Shown here piece by piece: positions 9,876 through 18,522 of a stretch of 64,000 nucleotides of DNA. The DNA comes from Undibacterium sp. YM2 (GTDB lineage Bacteria; Pseudomonadota; Gammaproteobacteria; Burkholderiales; Burkholderiaceae_D), in NCBI RefSeq assembly GCF_009937975.1, contig NZ_AP018441.1, positions 2,542,001 through 2,606,000 on the forward strand. The letters run 5' to 3'. Every line of letters starts with the position of its first letter. Positions within the stretch are counted from its first letter, which is position 1. The notes under the pieces were generated by a model, which was given only the letters and a program-made list of their open reading frames with translations, was not told where the DNA came from and searched no databases. The translations under genes were made by a program, and so were the position numbers.

Positions 9876-11727
9876 GTTGGGGTGAATTCTGAACAGTCGA
9901 ATGCCTTATTTAAAGGCGCATCCTGCCACAGCCCACTCCAGGAAAACGTTCGCTTTGTTCCATCCTTGAAATTGGCGTCAAACTTAATAGATAATCTTCT
10001 CGGCAAGTCCAATTGGTCAAACAACAGAAACGTAGGTCTTGGGACGCTTTTTACTCCGTTTAAACTAGCTGGCGAAATGAAGCCTGTACCAATTGTCTTG
10101 TCATCTGCTTTCACAGTTAGTATTCCATTTCTAATGCCTGCGTCAACGCCATCTACGCCAGACCAAGGAAGACTATCAAACCTAAATTGAAGTTGCTCTA
10201 CCATTGGCAGAACATCGTGAATTCCAGCCTCTAGTTGGGTTGCAGGTGTAGTTATTTTTCGTGGTTTTAGATTGAGGGACTTCGTTGTGCCAAGGGTCGG
10301 GTATAGTATGCTTCCAGATTGCTCAAGTGAATAGTCCCCCACCTTTGTTACTCCATTCGAAGAGAGTTCGAACGCAAAGTTGCTTACGCTGCGGCCTTGG
10401 GCATCTGTCCAAGCACCGGGATCATGCCAGCTAACAAGCTGCTGTTGAGCCTTTCCAGACTTATAAGTAGCCTTGAGAACAACCTGAACGTCAGTTAAGC
10501 TTAGGCCGTCAATGGTACCCATTGGAGGAAGCACTACGTATGCAGATGAAAATGATCCTCCTTGTACAAAAGTGTAAAGATTCTTAAGGATAGGATCGTT
10601 TTCGGCATACTTACCACCTAGACCGATGAAGCCTTGTACGGATGTTCTTCGGTCAATAGTCCTTCGAAAGGTGAAGGAAATAGTCTCTTGAAGCTTTGTG
10701 AGCTGACTAACGTCTTTGTAAGCCTCTGATCTTCCTACGTTGAGCCATCCGCCGCCCAGGCTCGGGTCGTTCGCATTTGCTGGCTCGATTTTTTCTGGTG
10801 TTTGCTGGAGCACCAAAACTGACTGCGCTAACCGTTGTAGGATCGGGTCGAGGTATTTGTCAAGATCCGATTGCTGGAAGCCAATCCCAACCTCGCCTGT
10901 CACAGTCATCACCCCAGAGTTGATCAACGAGTCACGTACGTTGGAACGTTCTTCTTGATATGTAGCAGATCCCGTGCGGACGAGGCCAAAAAAGCCAAAA
11001 CTGCCAACGGAAACTCTGGTTTTTACATCTGAACTGAAGTAGGATCGGGCCTTTTGGTAGTCCACCTTGACTTGGAATGTGGATACTGGAGTCAAACCTT
11101 CATAAACAATATCCACTATTACGGGTACCCCGTCGCCGACTTAGTCAGGGCCTCATAGACTTCAGTACCCACGTTCGTGAGCGGTAACGAAAAAATAAGG
11201 TTTTGAGTACCCACTGTTGGTGCATCCCTGTCTCCCAACTTCGTGCCGGTAACCAGCGCACCATCCGGAGTGTAAAGTGATGCAGTAGCGCTCTTGAACG
11301 GGAGCGCTGCGAGCTTGACTTGATTCTCTGCAACGCCTGTACGCGATGACACGGCTTTTCGCAATGAACTCAGGGCTTCGCCAGCATCAAGAGTGACAGC
11401 GAACTGCAGGATTCCCGCTTCTTTTAGCTTTCCTGTATTGGCTGGATCTTTGTACTGGTATCGCAGAAGTGAGAACCAAGGTAGTTCGGTACCATTGACA
11501 ACTCGTGAGGCCAGCCGAGGACGTGTGGGAATGTAGAACCAAAGATCTGCTTGATGCGCATCTCGAACAATTGTGAACTTCTCCTTTGTAGGCACGTGTT
11601 CTACTTCCCAAATGGTATCTGCAGAGTCGAGACTAACTTGGGCAAACCCTTTTGGGACCACAAACAACGCCGAAATCGCAATTAGCGCACTAGTAAAAGC
11701 GGTGCAAAGCTTTCTTGTCGAGTACAT
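9869..11727 (-). CDS. Exported protein of unknown function, split by an apparent 1-base frameshift
   Basis: Two abutting frames (11727-11119 and 11116-9869) join into one protein of about 619 aa if one G is added to the run read as CCCC at 11128-11131; the junction then reads KSATGVPVIVDIVYEGL, with no break in character. It starts at the ATG at 11727, preceded by AGGGGTAG, with a signal peptide ending near KGFAQ. The N-terminal half has VEHVPTKEKFTIVRDAHQADLWFYIPTRPRLA; the C-terminal half has a Gly-rich segment (SVGSFGFFGLVRTGSATYQEE) and many short beta strands. No family was recognised. It precedes and overlaps the 724-aa exported protein. Confidence 0.75.
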
Positions 11728-12233
11728 AGTCTACCCCTATTTTATCGTTGCCTAGTGCAAGTTCTGCACATAAGAATTGGCCGTCAAATAACTCCACTCA
11801 TAATCACTATGCCTGTTCAGAAGGCATGTTTGTTGCTCATTCTCTGCGGCTGCTACTAATTTGTCTTGCTAATAAGTTAATTCTAAAAAATTGTGAGAAT
11901 TGTACTTATTATTGTCATTTTAAATATTTATTTACTAAATTAAGTTGCTATAAAAAAAACAACTAATGTTAGATTTTAGGCGCTCCATTGAGGCAAAGTC
12001 AATGTATTAAATAACATATTGTGAAGATATATATGCAATATTTGATATGTGCGCATGCAAGCAGATTTTTGTCTGAGCTTGGAGACCGCCAGATTGGGCT
12101 GAGGGCTGATTTTGAGAAATAATCCATGAGTGACACCGTAAAACCGGATAATGTGAAATCTTGAGACGGTGTTCTTGCAGAGGTGCGAATTCCTTGTGTC
12201 GTGTCCATAACCTCAAATGCCAACTACTACACT
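11728..12233. other. A+T-rich intergenic region between the integrase and the exported-protein pair
   Basis: No convincing gene was seen on either strand. The left part is the promoter region of the minus-strand exported-protein operon; the right part follows the integrase stop codon. Very A+T-rich (around 11870-11970), as is common at island edges. Confidence 0.5.
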
Positions 12234-13448
12234 TTAAATTAAGGAGGATGATTCACTTCTTCCAAGAAAATCTGTCCAGGCTTGCATTAAAGGACGACGT
12301 TGTTCCAACAGGTCAGTCCTGTGATAGGCAGCTTCCACCTTATTCTCAACTTGGTGTGCCAACGAGCGTTCTGCCAAATCGCGTGAATGGCCGCTTTCAC
12401 TGCACCAATCTCGAAAACTCGATCTAAATCCATGAGCAGTGGCAACTCGCCCAGGGGTATCGCTATGCGCTTTAACGCGGCGTAAAAAGCTGGTCATCGC
12501 CATGTCGGATAATTCCACTTGATCGCGCGGCGATGGGAATACTAGATCTTCGTGTATCTCTTGTTGCTTCTTTAAAATCTCAATCGCTCGCAATGACAAT
12601 GGGACTCTGTGAATTAATTTTGCTTTCATGCGCTCCGCAGGAACTGTCCAAATAGCATTGTTCCAATCTACTTCAGACCATTTCATTCCCCTTACTTCCC
12701 CTGATCGAGCTGCAGTCAAAATCAAGAATTCCAGCATGGGCCTTGTAACATCATAACGTTCAGCACCATTTAGGTGACTGGCTATAAAGGCAGGAATGTC
12801 CTTCCATGGCATAGCAGGATGATGCTTGGTTCTAACCGATTTGCCAGGCTGTTGTGGCAGTAAATGATTAACCACGGTCACAGGGTTCGATTGACAATAT
12901 TCATGCGCCCAACCCCAGGCCATCACCGCATGCAAGCGTTGCTTTAATCTGCTGGCTGTTTCTGCTTTCTCCAACCAGATCGGGCGCAAAGTGTCTGCAA
13001 TATGTCTTGGTAAAATTTTATCAAGCGGCAAATTGCCGATAAGAGGGAAGGCGTATTCAGTCAGAGTATTGATCCATTGCTGACCATGCTTTTCATTCTT
13101 CCAACCAGGTAACAATTCAGTATGCAAAGCTTCAGCCGCAGCTTTAAAAGTTGGTGTGGCTAATTTGGCTTTGGATCTAATTTTCTCTTCAAGTGGGTCA
13201 ATCCCTTTCTCAATTTTCTCTCGCATTTGCATGGCAGTTTTCGCCGCCTCAGCGATACTAATTTCAGGGTAGCTGCCTAAGCCAGCATTGCGCCGTTTGC
13301 CTGTATCTGGGCTCACAAAGCGTAATACCCATTTGCCACTCCCTTTTTTGTTGGAAGGATGTAATGCAAGACCTGTCACCCCACCATGGGGTAGGGCTAT
13401 TGAGTCAGGCTTGATATTGCGGGCTTTTAAGTCAGTGAGAATTGCCAT
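12234..13448 (-). CDS. P4-type tyrosine integrase (DUF4102 plus catalytic domain)
   Basis: 404 aa, full length. The N-terminal DUF4102 arm-binding domain (MAILTDLKARNIKP... GSGKWVLRFVSPDTGKRRNAGLGSYPEIS) is followed by a core-binding domain and the catalytic domain. Catalytic residues are visible: Arg in LTAARSGEVRGMKW, His-x-x-Arg in TAHGFRSSFRDWCSESGH and Tyr in NKVEAAYHRTD. Such enzymes integrate genomic islands, usually at a tRNA 3' end; none is visible nearby. A truncated relative in the same orientation lies at 725-912, so the 11.5 kb between them may be a separate integrated segment. Confidence 0.95.
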   Translation of the reverse strand: MAILTDLKARNIKPDSIALPHGGVTGLALHPSNKKGSGKWVLRFVSPDTGKRRNAGLGSYPEISIAEAAKTAMQMREKIEKGIDPLEEKIRSKAKLATPTFKAAAEALHTELLPGWKNEKHGQQWINTLTEYAFPLIGNLPLDKILPRHIADTLRPIWLEKAETASRLKQRLHAVMAWGWAHEYCQSNPVTVVNHLLPQQPGKSVRTKHHPAMPWKDIPAFIASHLNGAERYDVTRPMLEFLILTAARSGEVRGMKWSEVDWNNAIWTVPAERMKAKLIHRVPLSLRAIEILKKQQEIHEDLVFPSPRDQVELSDMAMTSFLRRVKAHSDTPGRVATAHGFRSSFRDWCSESGHSRDLAERSLAHQVENKVEAAYHRTDLLEQRRPLMQAWTDFLGRSESSSLI

Positions 13449-14004
13449 AATTATCCATGAAAACAGAAAAACTGGTATGCCATCCAGTATGCCATTAATG
13501 CTTGGGTTTTAATAGATTGCGTTGGAAGATATTGGACTGAAGGAATTTTAAGTTATTGATATTTATGAAAAAAATTTATTAAATTGGATTGGATTGGAAT
13601 ATATATTGGCGGACACAGCTTCCGCCAACGAATACAAAAGGCCCTTGATTAATAATCAAGGGCCTTTTTTTGTGCATTTACATTGACTTTATTATAAGAA
13701 ATAAATAAAAATAGCAAAAAGCAGGCATGGTTATCGAGGCTGCTCTGCAACTTGAAAAGGGGCGCAAAATTTGCTTCAGTTTGCACGCAAATTTGCATTT
13801 TCATATTTTGGGTGGGAATGCGATGGGGTATGCGCATCTATGCGGACTAACAATCCATCGCAGCCCTTTATCTTGGGTAAAAATAAGGAATGGCTTCAAT
13901 ACGTATTCAGAATCGATTTCTATCAGCAGTTTGCTTTCGGTCTGAAAAAATGAATTTCAATATCAAGCATGTAGTTTGATGAAGGCAGGAACCGCAGGTT
14001 GGTA
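13449..14004. other. Intergenic region upstream of the integrase with two consecutive hairpins
   Basis: No gene was recognised. It contains a perfect 8-bp stem hairpin at 13606-13628 (TTGGCGGA, 7-nt loop, TCCGCCAA), then the terminator at 13637. ORFs in 13727-13953 have no ribosome-binding site or recognisable product and were not called. Confidence 0.5.
13637..13672 (+). terminator. Strong intrinsic terminator with no gene upstream on its strand
   Basis: AAAGGCCCTTGATT is followed by a 3-nt loop, AATCAAGGGCCTTT and a T run: an almost perfect stem of about 13 bp. The only gene to its left is the integrase, which points the other way, so the terminator may be left over from a gene or RNA lost at the integration edge, or may end a short RNA that includes the hairpin at 13606. 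It could also act on minus-strand transcription. Confidence 0.85.
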
Positions 14005-14682
14005 ATGGCGCAAAAAAATGAAATAAGCGGTGATGTAGGCCAGATTGTGATGGGTGATTCAAATGTCGGGCCATCGCTCAGCATTGTCATAAATTTGAAC
14101 CTGAACAATGATGGAGAAAAACTTCTGACCAAAGCGCAGCGCGACGACATCATAAAAAAAGTAAAAGAATTGTCGGCCGTGTCAGATTTGATTGCGCTCG
14201 ATATTTACCGCGAATTGCTAAATAAATTTGATACTGACAAAATGGATAATTTTCCACGCAACAAATTTAATGACGCTTGCGAGTACATCGACAAGAAGTA
14301 TGCAGAATGTATTGATGATGATTTGCAGGCAGATACAGCACAAATAGAAGCACCAGTTCAGATCAAAGAAATTCCCTGCAAAAATTGCCAGGCAAACAGC
14401 GAACTACTCAAAAAGACTAATTTTAAATTGCATGTGCTTTTTGGCTTGATGGTGTTGATGATAATCACAGAAGCAGTGTTCTTAATGTCTGCGTCACCTG
14501 CAAAAGCAAGCCAAGAGATATTAAGTAATGAAAGACCTCCAGATGAAAGCTGTCACTTTGACGGCAAGGTTCATTCTATAGGCCGTACTGTACGTATGGC
14601 CGACGGGATCATACGGCAACGCATGGATGCGCCCGGTGACGCGCCTTCTTATTGGGAAGTACCAATTAAAAATCGTCATTGA
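14005..14682 (+). CDS. Membrane-anchored protein with an ISGDVGQ-type N-terminus, possibly phage-derived
   Basis: About 225 aa, starting at the ATG at 14005 (the TTG at 13999 is less likely). It opens with ISGDVGQIVMGDSNVG, a Gly/Asp/Asn-rich pattern. Then comes a helical region (LLTKAQRDDIIKKVKELSA... LDIYRELLNKFDTDKMDNFPRNKFNDACEYIDK) resembling modules next to phage antirepressor-like proteins. A CxxC pair (IPCKNCQAN) precedes one transmembrane helix (LHVLFGLMVLMIITEAVFLM, about residues 148-168). A C-terminal tail of about 60 residues follows. Function unknown; the phage link is tentative. Confidence 0.6.
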   Translation: MAQKNEISGDVGQIVMGDSNVGPSLSIVINLNLNNDGEKLLTKAQRDDIIKKVKELSAVSDLIALDIYRELLNKFDTDKMDNFPRNKFNDACEYIDKKYAECIDDDLQADTAQIEAPVQIKEIPCKNCQANSELLKKTNFKLHVLFGLMVLMIITEAVFLMSASPAKASQEILSNERPPDESCHFDGKVHSIGRTVRMADGIIRQRMDAPGDAPSYWEVPIKNRH

Positions 14683-14850
14683 TTTAGTGATGAATCAACG
14701 AAGGAATGAAAGACAATGAAAAATTTTGACACTAGAACATAAACGAACAAGAGAAACTTAATGCTAGCCATTTTTGTCCCTTCAAAATGCTGGCAGATAA
14801 TATTGCACACCCTAATAATTCATTTTGGATAGTCATAAAGACGTCATCAA

Positions 14851-16056
14851 ATGCAGAATATCAATGCGTCACTCAACAGTTCTCAGCGAGGTTTTTTTCA
14901 AGAAATAGAATCACTGCGTGGGCTAGCCGCACTAGCGGTTGTAATTGAACATTGCTTTTGGTTTTTCTTTGAAGCCAAGCCAGGCATATTCAATACGTAT
15001 CCGGGCGTCCAACCAATTACACACTGGCTGATTCATACGGTGTTTAATGGGCGTGCGTCGGTCCTTCTCTTTTTCATCATGAGCGGCTTCGTCCTGGGGC
15101 TGCAACTCAAGAACGAGACCGCATCACTCCTGATTGGCTGGCCAGCCTATGTCGTCCGGCGAGTCCTTCGAATCGTACCGGCAATGTGGGTTAGTGTTTT
15201 TGTTTCCTATGGCGTTGCTTTGCTAACAGGCAGTCCGTCCAATGCAGACATTGCCATGTTGGTGAGGACACTTTTTTTCTGGGATTTTTTCCTGCAAGCT
15301 CCACTGTGGTCCATCAATATCGAGATGGGATGTAGCTTGGTCTTCCCACTGCTTTATTTCATTTCCACTCGAACGGGAAAAATCACCAATCTCGCTATTT
15401 TTGTTTTGTTGATGGCGATGATCTTTATCGTGCCCATGCCACCTTGGGACCTGCGCGTCGAGTTCATGCGCTCCCTGGTCTTGTTTCATGCAGGACTAAT
15501 CGTTGGCGAATATGGAACAACATGGATGACAGCGCTGGGGCGACTGCGGCGGCCGTTGTTCTGGGGCGCGCTATTAGGATTCGGCCTCATTCCTCAGCTG
15601 TGGATATTCCAGTCAACATTTATGTTCTATGATGATAGAAGGTGGACACTGCTTGCAGAAATTCCCTTTTGTTTCTTCATTCTTTCGTACGTGGTCCATG
15701 AACGCGGCCAACCTGGTACTGCGCTGCTGAGACAAGCCTGGGCCAGATATTTAGGAAAGGTTTCGTATAGCCTTTTCCTGTTCCATTGGCCAGTCTTGGT
15801 AATTGTCCAGTTTTACCTGCTCAATGATATGAGTCCTGCACTGTCGGCGATTGTCCAGCGATATCCACTGGCAGTCCAAGGCGTGCTGTTTGCTGTCGTC
15901 CTCAGTATTTCGCTTGTAGTTGCGTCTGCAAGCTATCGATGGGTAGAAAAGCCATTCATTGAGTTAGGAAGAATATTTGGTCGATTCGTGAAAGCGAAAA
16001 GTCGTAAAAACCTTATGCCAACTGAAGCAGGAATATCGCTTGTAAAAGCGGACTGA
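14851..16056 (+). CDS. Acyltransferase family 3 (OafA-like) membrane O-acyltransferase
   Basis: 401 aa, multi-spanning. The family start EIESLRGLAALAVVIEHCFWFFF carries the RG and His of the acyltransferase-3 signature, followed by FFIMSGFVLGLQL and LWSINIEMGCSLVFPLLYF. A family-typical VSYSLFLFHWPVLV segment lies near residue 305 and RWVEKPFIELGR near the end. These enzymes transfer acyl groups to surface polysaccharide or lipid sugars. No polysaccharide genes lie nearby, so it looks like an orphan surface-modification gene in an accessory stretch. Confidence 0.88.
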   Translation: MQNINASLNSSQRGFFQEIESLRGLAALAVVIEHCFWFFFEAKPGIFNTYPGVQPITHWLIHTVFNGRASVLLFFIMSGFVLGLQLKNETASLLIGWPAYVVRRVLRIVPAMWVSVFVSYGVALLTGSPSNADIAMLVRTLFFWDFFLQAPLWSINIEMGCSLVFPLLYFISTRTGKITNLAIFVLLMAMIFIVPMPPWDLRVEFMRSLVLFHAGLIVGEYGTTWMTALGRLRRPLFWGALLGFGLIPQLWIFQSTFMFYDDRRWTLLAEIPFCFFILSYVVHERGQPGTALLRQAWARYLGKVSYSLFLFHWPVLVIVQFYLLNDMSPALSAIVQRYPLAVQGVLFAVVLSISLVVASASYRWVEKPFIELGRIFGRFVKAKSRKNLMPTEAGISLVKAD

Positions 16057-16149
16057 AAAGATGCTTAATAGCAAAAACGATGCTGGTCGCTTTGTTTCGA
16101 ACAATAAGTCCATCAGCATCTCACCAAGCTTCTTGTATCAGTACCGGCA

Positions 16150-16262
16150 AGGGGTCTAACATTCATACATTTTCTAAGGGCGCGTGGTCAGGTCTTGCAT
16201 TCATACATTTTCTTTTGTCTGGAATTGTCGTAATGTCAGACCTGACCCCATTTCCTTGACCC
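16150..16262. repeat. REP-like inverted repeat with GGTCAGGTCT/AGACCTGACC ends
   Basis: GGTCAGGTCTTGCAT at 16187-16200 is matched in inverted orientation by AATGTCAGACCTGACC at 16232-16247; GGGGTCTAACATTCATACATTTT at 16151 and GCATTCATACATTTTC at 16197 are two tandem copies of the same core. The core recurs at 19238, 19706 and 20500. Inverted GGTCAGGTCT units like this often flank REP-associated transposase genes, but no transposase is present here. Confidence 0.7.
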
Positions 16263-16272
16263 CATTTCCTTA

Positions 16273-16515
16273 TGTGGCGACGAGCTCGATCTTGACGATA
16301 TTAAAGCTCTTATTGCCTTCAAAAATCTGGACCATCTTTCGATAGCCTGCAGGCAGCTTGGTGATGGAATTGTGCCTTATCTGCTCCAATTTGAAGAACT
16401 TATTTCTCTTCATGTTGACGTTGAAAAGATGACAGAAGCCGGGGCACGTGCACTCAAGACCGGCATTGCAAAAGGAACAGATCTTTTTTTACCGATGAAC
16501 TTGCGAGATTGCTGA
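16273..16515 (+). pseudogene. Gene fragment, leucine-rich-repeat-like
   Basis: An open frame of 80 codons without a start codon begins right after the repeat at 16150-16262 and reads DIKALIAFKNLDHLSIACRQ, then VPYLLQFEELISLHVDVEKMTEAGARALKTG. The spaced Leu/Ile pattern looks like one or two leucine-rich repeats. The 5' part is missing, apparently cut at the repeat. Low-level evidence only. Confidence 0.4.
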
Positions 16516-16544
16516 CATGGTAATGATCAATAGCCTGCGCGACA

Positions 16545-16582
16545 GCGAATACCTGGGGCTATTCGTGCCTACGCGGATTAAA
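16545..16582. repeat. Short palindromic repeat (GCGAATAC...GGGGCTATTCG...TACGCGG type)
   Basis: GCGAATACCTGGGGCTATTCG followed by TGCCTACGCGGATTA matches the unit at 17085-17116 (GAATACGCGGGGCTATTCG, TACCTACGCGAG) and the palindromic half of the larger repeats at 19275, 19742 and 20529. It sits immediately before the SUKH-type gene. Confidence 0.6.
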
Positions 16583-16600
16583 TAATACACTGGTTAAAAA

Positions 16601-17032
16601 ATGGAATCTGCCAAAATTCTTCAAAATATATTGCCTTGCTTTAGGATTGATTCCCATAAGGGGGCGGCTTCGCAAGAAGATATAAGGCTGTTAGAAAACT
16701 TCAGTGGGATTCAAGTTCCGGAAGATTATTTGGATTTAGTACAGGTAATGACTGAGGTTGAGATTCTCGTCAATAGCAAAAATTATGTGCGGATATGGGG
16801 TCCACTTAGATGTATTGAAATGAATGAGGCATATCAGATTCAAAAATACATCTCAAATTCTCTCGCCATCGGTGACGATGAAGGGGGTAAAGCCTTGATT
16901 CCGATAACTGGCAAGCAAGGCTATGGGCTCTATATAACGGGATTCGGTGATTTAGATGCCGATAGCGCAGAGTTCATAGCGCCGACCTTGCATAGTTTTT
17001 TTGTTGATGGTGTCGGGGTTAATACCGTTTGA
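16601..17032 (+). CDS. SMI1/KNR4 (SUKH) family protein, probable orphan immunity protein
   Basis: 143 aa, acidic. SQEDIRLLENFSGIQVPEDYLDLV is the typical SUKH opening (a helix, then the pattern around hPxDY), followed by IWGPLRCIEMNEAYQIQKY, a SUKH-like central strand, and SLAIGDDEGGKALI, the family's IGDDxGG turn. In bacteria SUKH proteins are mostly immunity proteins of polymorphic toxins. No toxin gene is adjacent. The gene is bracketed by repeat units at 16545 and 17042, so it may be a mobile or orphan immunity gene. Confidence 0.82.
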   Translation: MESAKILQNILPCFRIDSHKGAASQEDIRLLENFSGIQVPEDYLDLVQVMTEVEILVNSKNYVRIWGPLRCIEMNEAYQIQKYISNSLAIGDDEGGKALIPITGKQGYGLYITGFGDLDADSAEFIAPTLHSFFVDGVGVNTV

Positions 17033-17041
17033 TGTTTTTAT

Positions 17042-17116
17042 GATAGCCCGCGTAAGAGCAATCAGGCTGGCTATGATTGTCATGCGTACGAATACGCGGG
17101 GCTATTCGTACCTACG
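17042..17116. repeat. Paired inverted palindromic repeat units
   Basis: TAGCCCGCGTAAG at 17043 is the inverted form of the CTTACGCGGGCT found in the repeat at 19706-19785. GCGTACGAATACGCGGGGCTATTCGTACCTACGCGAGCT follows in the direct orientation. The pair sits between the SUKH gene and the small gene at 17121. Confidence 0.6.
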
Positions 17117-17120
17117 CGAG

Positions 17121-17360
17121 CTAGCTTAGCCAGTAGACCTGATGCAAATTTTCATAATCTTCAAAGATGTCGAATTTTTTAACAAAAGCGCGGCATTTCT
17201 CTTTGTAGACATTATGAATATCTTCCAATACTGATATCTCGGCTAATGCGTTGGCTGCAACACCCCAACGCGAGTTTTGGGATTGAAACTTGAGCGTACA
17301 CCACAAGCTGTACAAGCTAAAGCGTCTGAACTTGGAGTATCGCTTAAGCCAGTAAATCAA
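17121..17360 (-). CDS. Small protein of unknown function
   Basis: 79 aa beginning with a TTG directly behind an in-frame stop, so the true 5' end is uncertain. An overlapping ATG just upstream reads MVID in the neighbouring frame and would join the body (YWLKRYSKFRRFSLYSLW) with a one-base change. The sequence is basic and aromatic at the N-terminus, then RWGVAANALAEISVLEDIHNVYKEKCRAF. It looks like a real protein by composition but no family was recognised. Its 3' end abuts a repeat. Confidence 0.4.
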   Translation of the reverse strand: MIYWLKRYSKFRRFSLYSLWCTLKFQSQNSRWGVAANALAEISVLEDIHNVYKEKCRAFVKKFDIFEDYENLHQVYWLS

Positions 17361-17412
17361 TCACCATATAATCGTAAATCTAAAAAATAAAAAGCGTCTA
17401 TCTATCAAATTT

Positions 17413-18522
17413 TTAAACAAGGGGCGGTAAAGTCTTATCGCACCTTTGAGCATTAGAGTGCGCTAGTACTTTTCCAACAGATGTGATGGAAAAACCATTA
17501 GGAATGTTATCCCACCATTCTCTAAGAATTTTTAAATTCGACCGTTTGTCCCATTCTGTCATGAATGATTTAACATTAGCTTGTTTTTTGTTGCCGTCGT
17601 TGGAATAAAGATCATATATCGAGTTGAGTGCTTGCTTATGTTCGTCAGACAGTTTTTGTTCGATATTAACTAATCTGCCCTCATAAGTTCCTTGAATGGT
17701 TGCAGTTAGTTCATTAATTTTTCCCTTATTGGGAATGCAAAGCCTATGAAAATCACTATTAAGGGCGTGCTCAACTAATATGCTTTGCGTCAAGTTATTG
17801 TTATTTAGTATTTCAATTGCCGTATTGTGATTTGCTGAATTGTTTTCAATGCCTAAATCAACATAGCCAGACAAAACCTCTTGGTAATACTCTTCTAATT
17901 TTCTAAATCCACCAAAAGGATTTAAGCGCACTGCATCCAATATATCTAAGTGATCAATCCAATCCTGACCTTTTGGAAGCTCGCTGTAAAATAGTTTCTT
18001 GCAAAAATCGTTTAATACATCTAGCCCTTGATGAATATCCCCGGTATTTGGAATTATGGTGTTTACTACATGCGCTACGGTTAAGCCTAGTAGCGCCTCA
18101 TCAGAAATTTTATCAACAATCTCTACAGCAAGACTGATCCCCGCTCGTGTGATTCGATTCTCACCCCTCTGAAATCTGTGTATCAGTAATTCAGACAAGA
18201 GATCGTAATCTGCTAATCTTTCGGTAGATGCCGCCGCTTTTTGGGCTTCAATTAAGAGCAGTTGAAAGCTTGGATCTGCAAAAGCCTCTAACGCACCTTC
18301 AACCTGTGCCATTTTAGGCATTAGCCTGTTTTCGAACTCCGTAACTCTTGAATTTGCAACATTACGAGCCTCTTGAGTGTATTCTCTTTTTGATTGCAAG
18401 ATCATTTCTTGATAAATTTCTCTTGCACGTTTTTCATCGATGCCAACAAGATTCACGACCATATGCTGAGCTTGCATATTGGTAGAACTATCTCCAGCAT
18501 TTTGGCTCTGGCTATTTATCAT
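17413..18522 (-). CDS. LPO_1073/Vpar_1526-like family protein
   Basis: 369 aa, soluble, mostly helical. It opens with QSQNAGDSSTNMQAQHMVVNLVGIDEKRAREIYQEM, then a helical stretch (AREIYQEMILQSKREYTQEARNVANSRVTEFENRL) and DPSFQLLLIEAQKAAASTERLADYDLLSELLIHRF. That order matches what I know of LPO_1073/Vpar_1526 proteins, whose function is not established. The 5' end overlaps the small membrane-protein gene at 18512-18703 by 11 bp, so the two form a coupled pair. Both contain a GDxSTNxQ motif near one end, so they may assemble together. A role in host-phage or inter-bacterial conflict is only suggested by the neighbourhood. Confidence 0.65.
   Translation of the reverse strand: MINSQSQNAGDSSTNMQAQHMVVNLVGIDEKRAREIYQEMILQSKREYTQEARNVANSRVTEFENRLMPKMAQVEGALEAFADPSFQLLLIEAQKAAASTERLADYDLLSELLIHRFQRGENRITRAGISLAVEIVDKISDEALLGLTVAHVVNTIIPNTGDIHQGLDVLNDFCKKLFYSELPKGQDWIDHLDILDAVRLNPFGGFRKLEEYYQEVLSGYVDLGIENNSANHNTAIEILNNNNLTQSILVEHALNSDFHRLCIPNKGKINELTATIQGTYEGRLVNIEQKLSDEHKQALNSIYDLYSNDGNKKQANVKSFMTEWDKRSNLKILREWWDNIPNGFSITSVGKVLAHSNAQRCDKTLPPLV

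Noticed and set aside
11119..11135. Programmed ribosomal frameshift in the exported protein
   Set aside because: No slippery heptamer is visible, and the same kind of one-base loss occurs in six unrelated genes in the window, which a sequence-level error explains better.
12234..13700. tRNA gene as integrase attachment site
   Set aside because: I looked for a T-arm and acceptor stem with CCA near both ends of the integrase and saw none; only the hairpin and terminator are present.
13727..13953. Short plus-strand ORFs before the 14005 gene
   Set aside because: Two overlapping frames, no ribosome-binding site, no family; more likely leader DNA.
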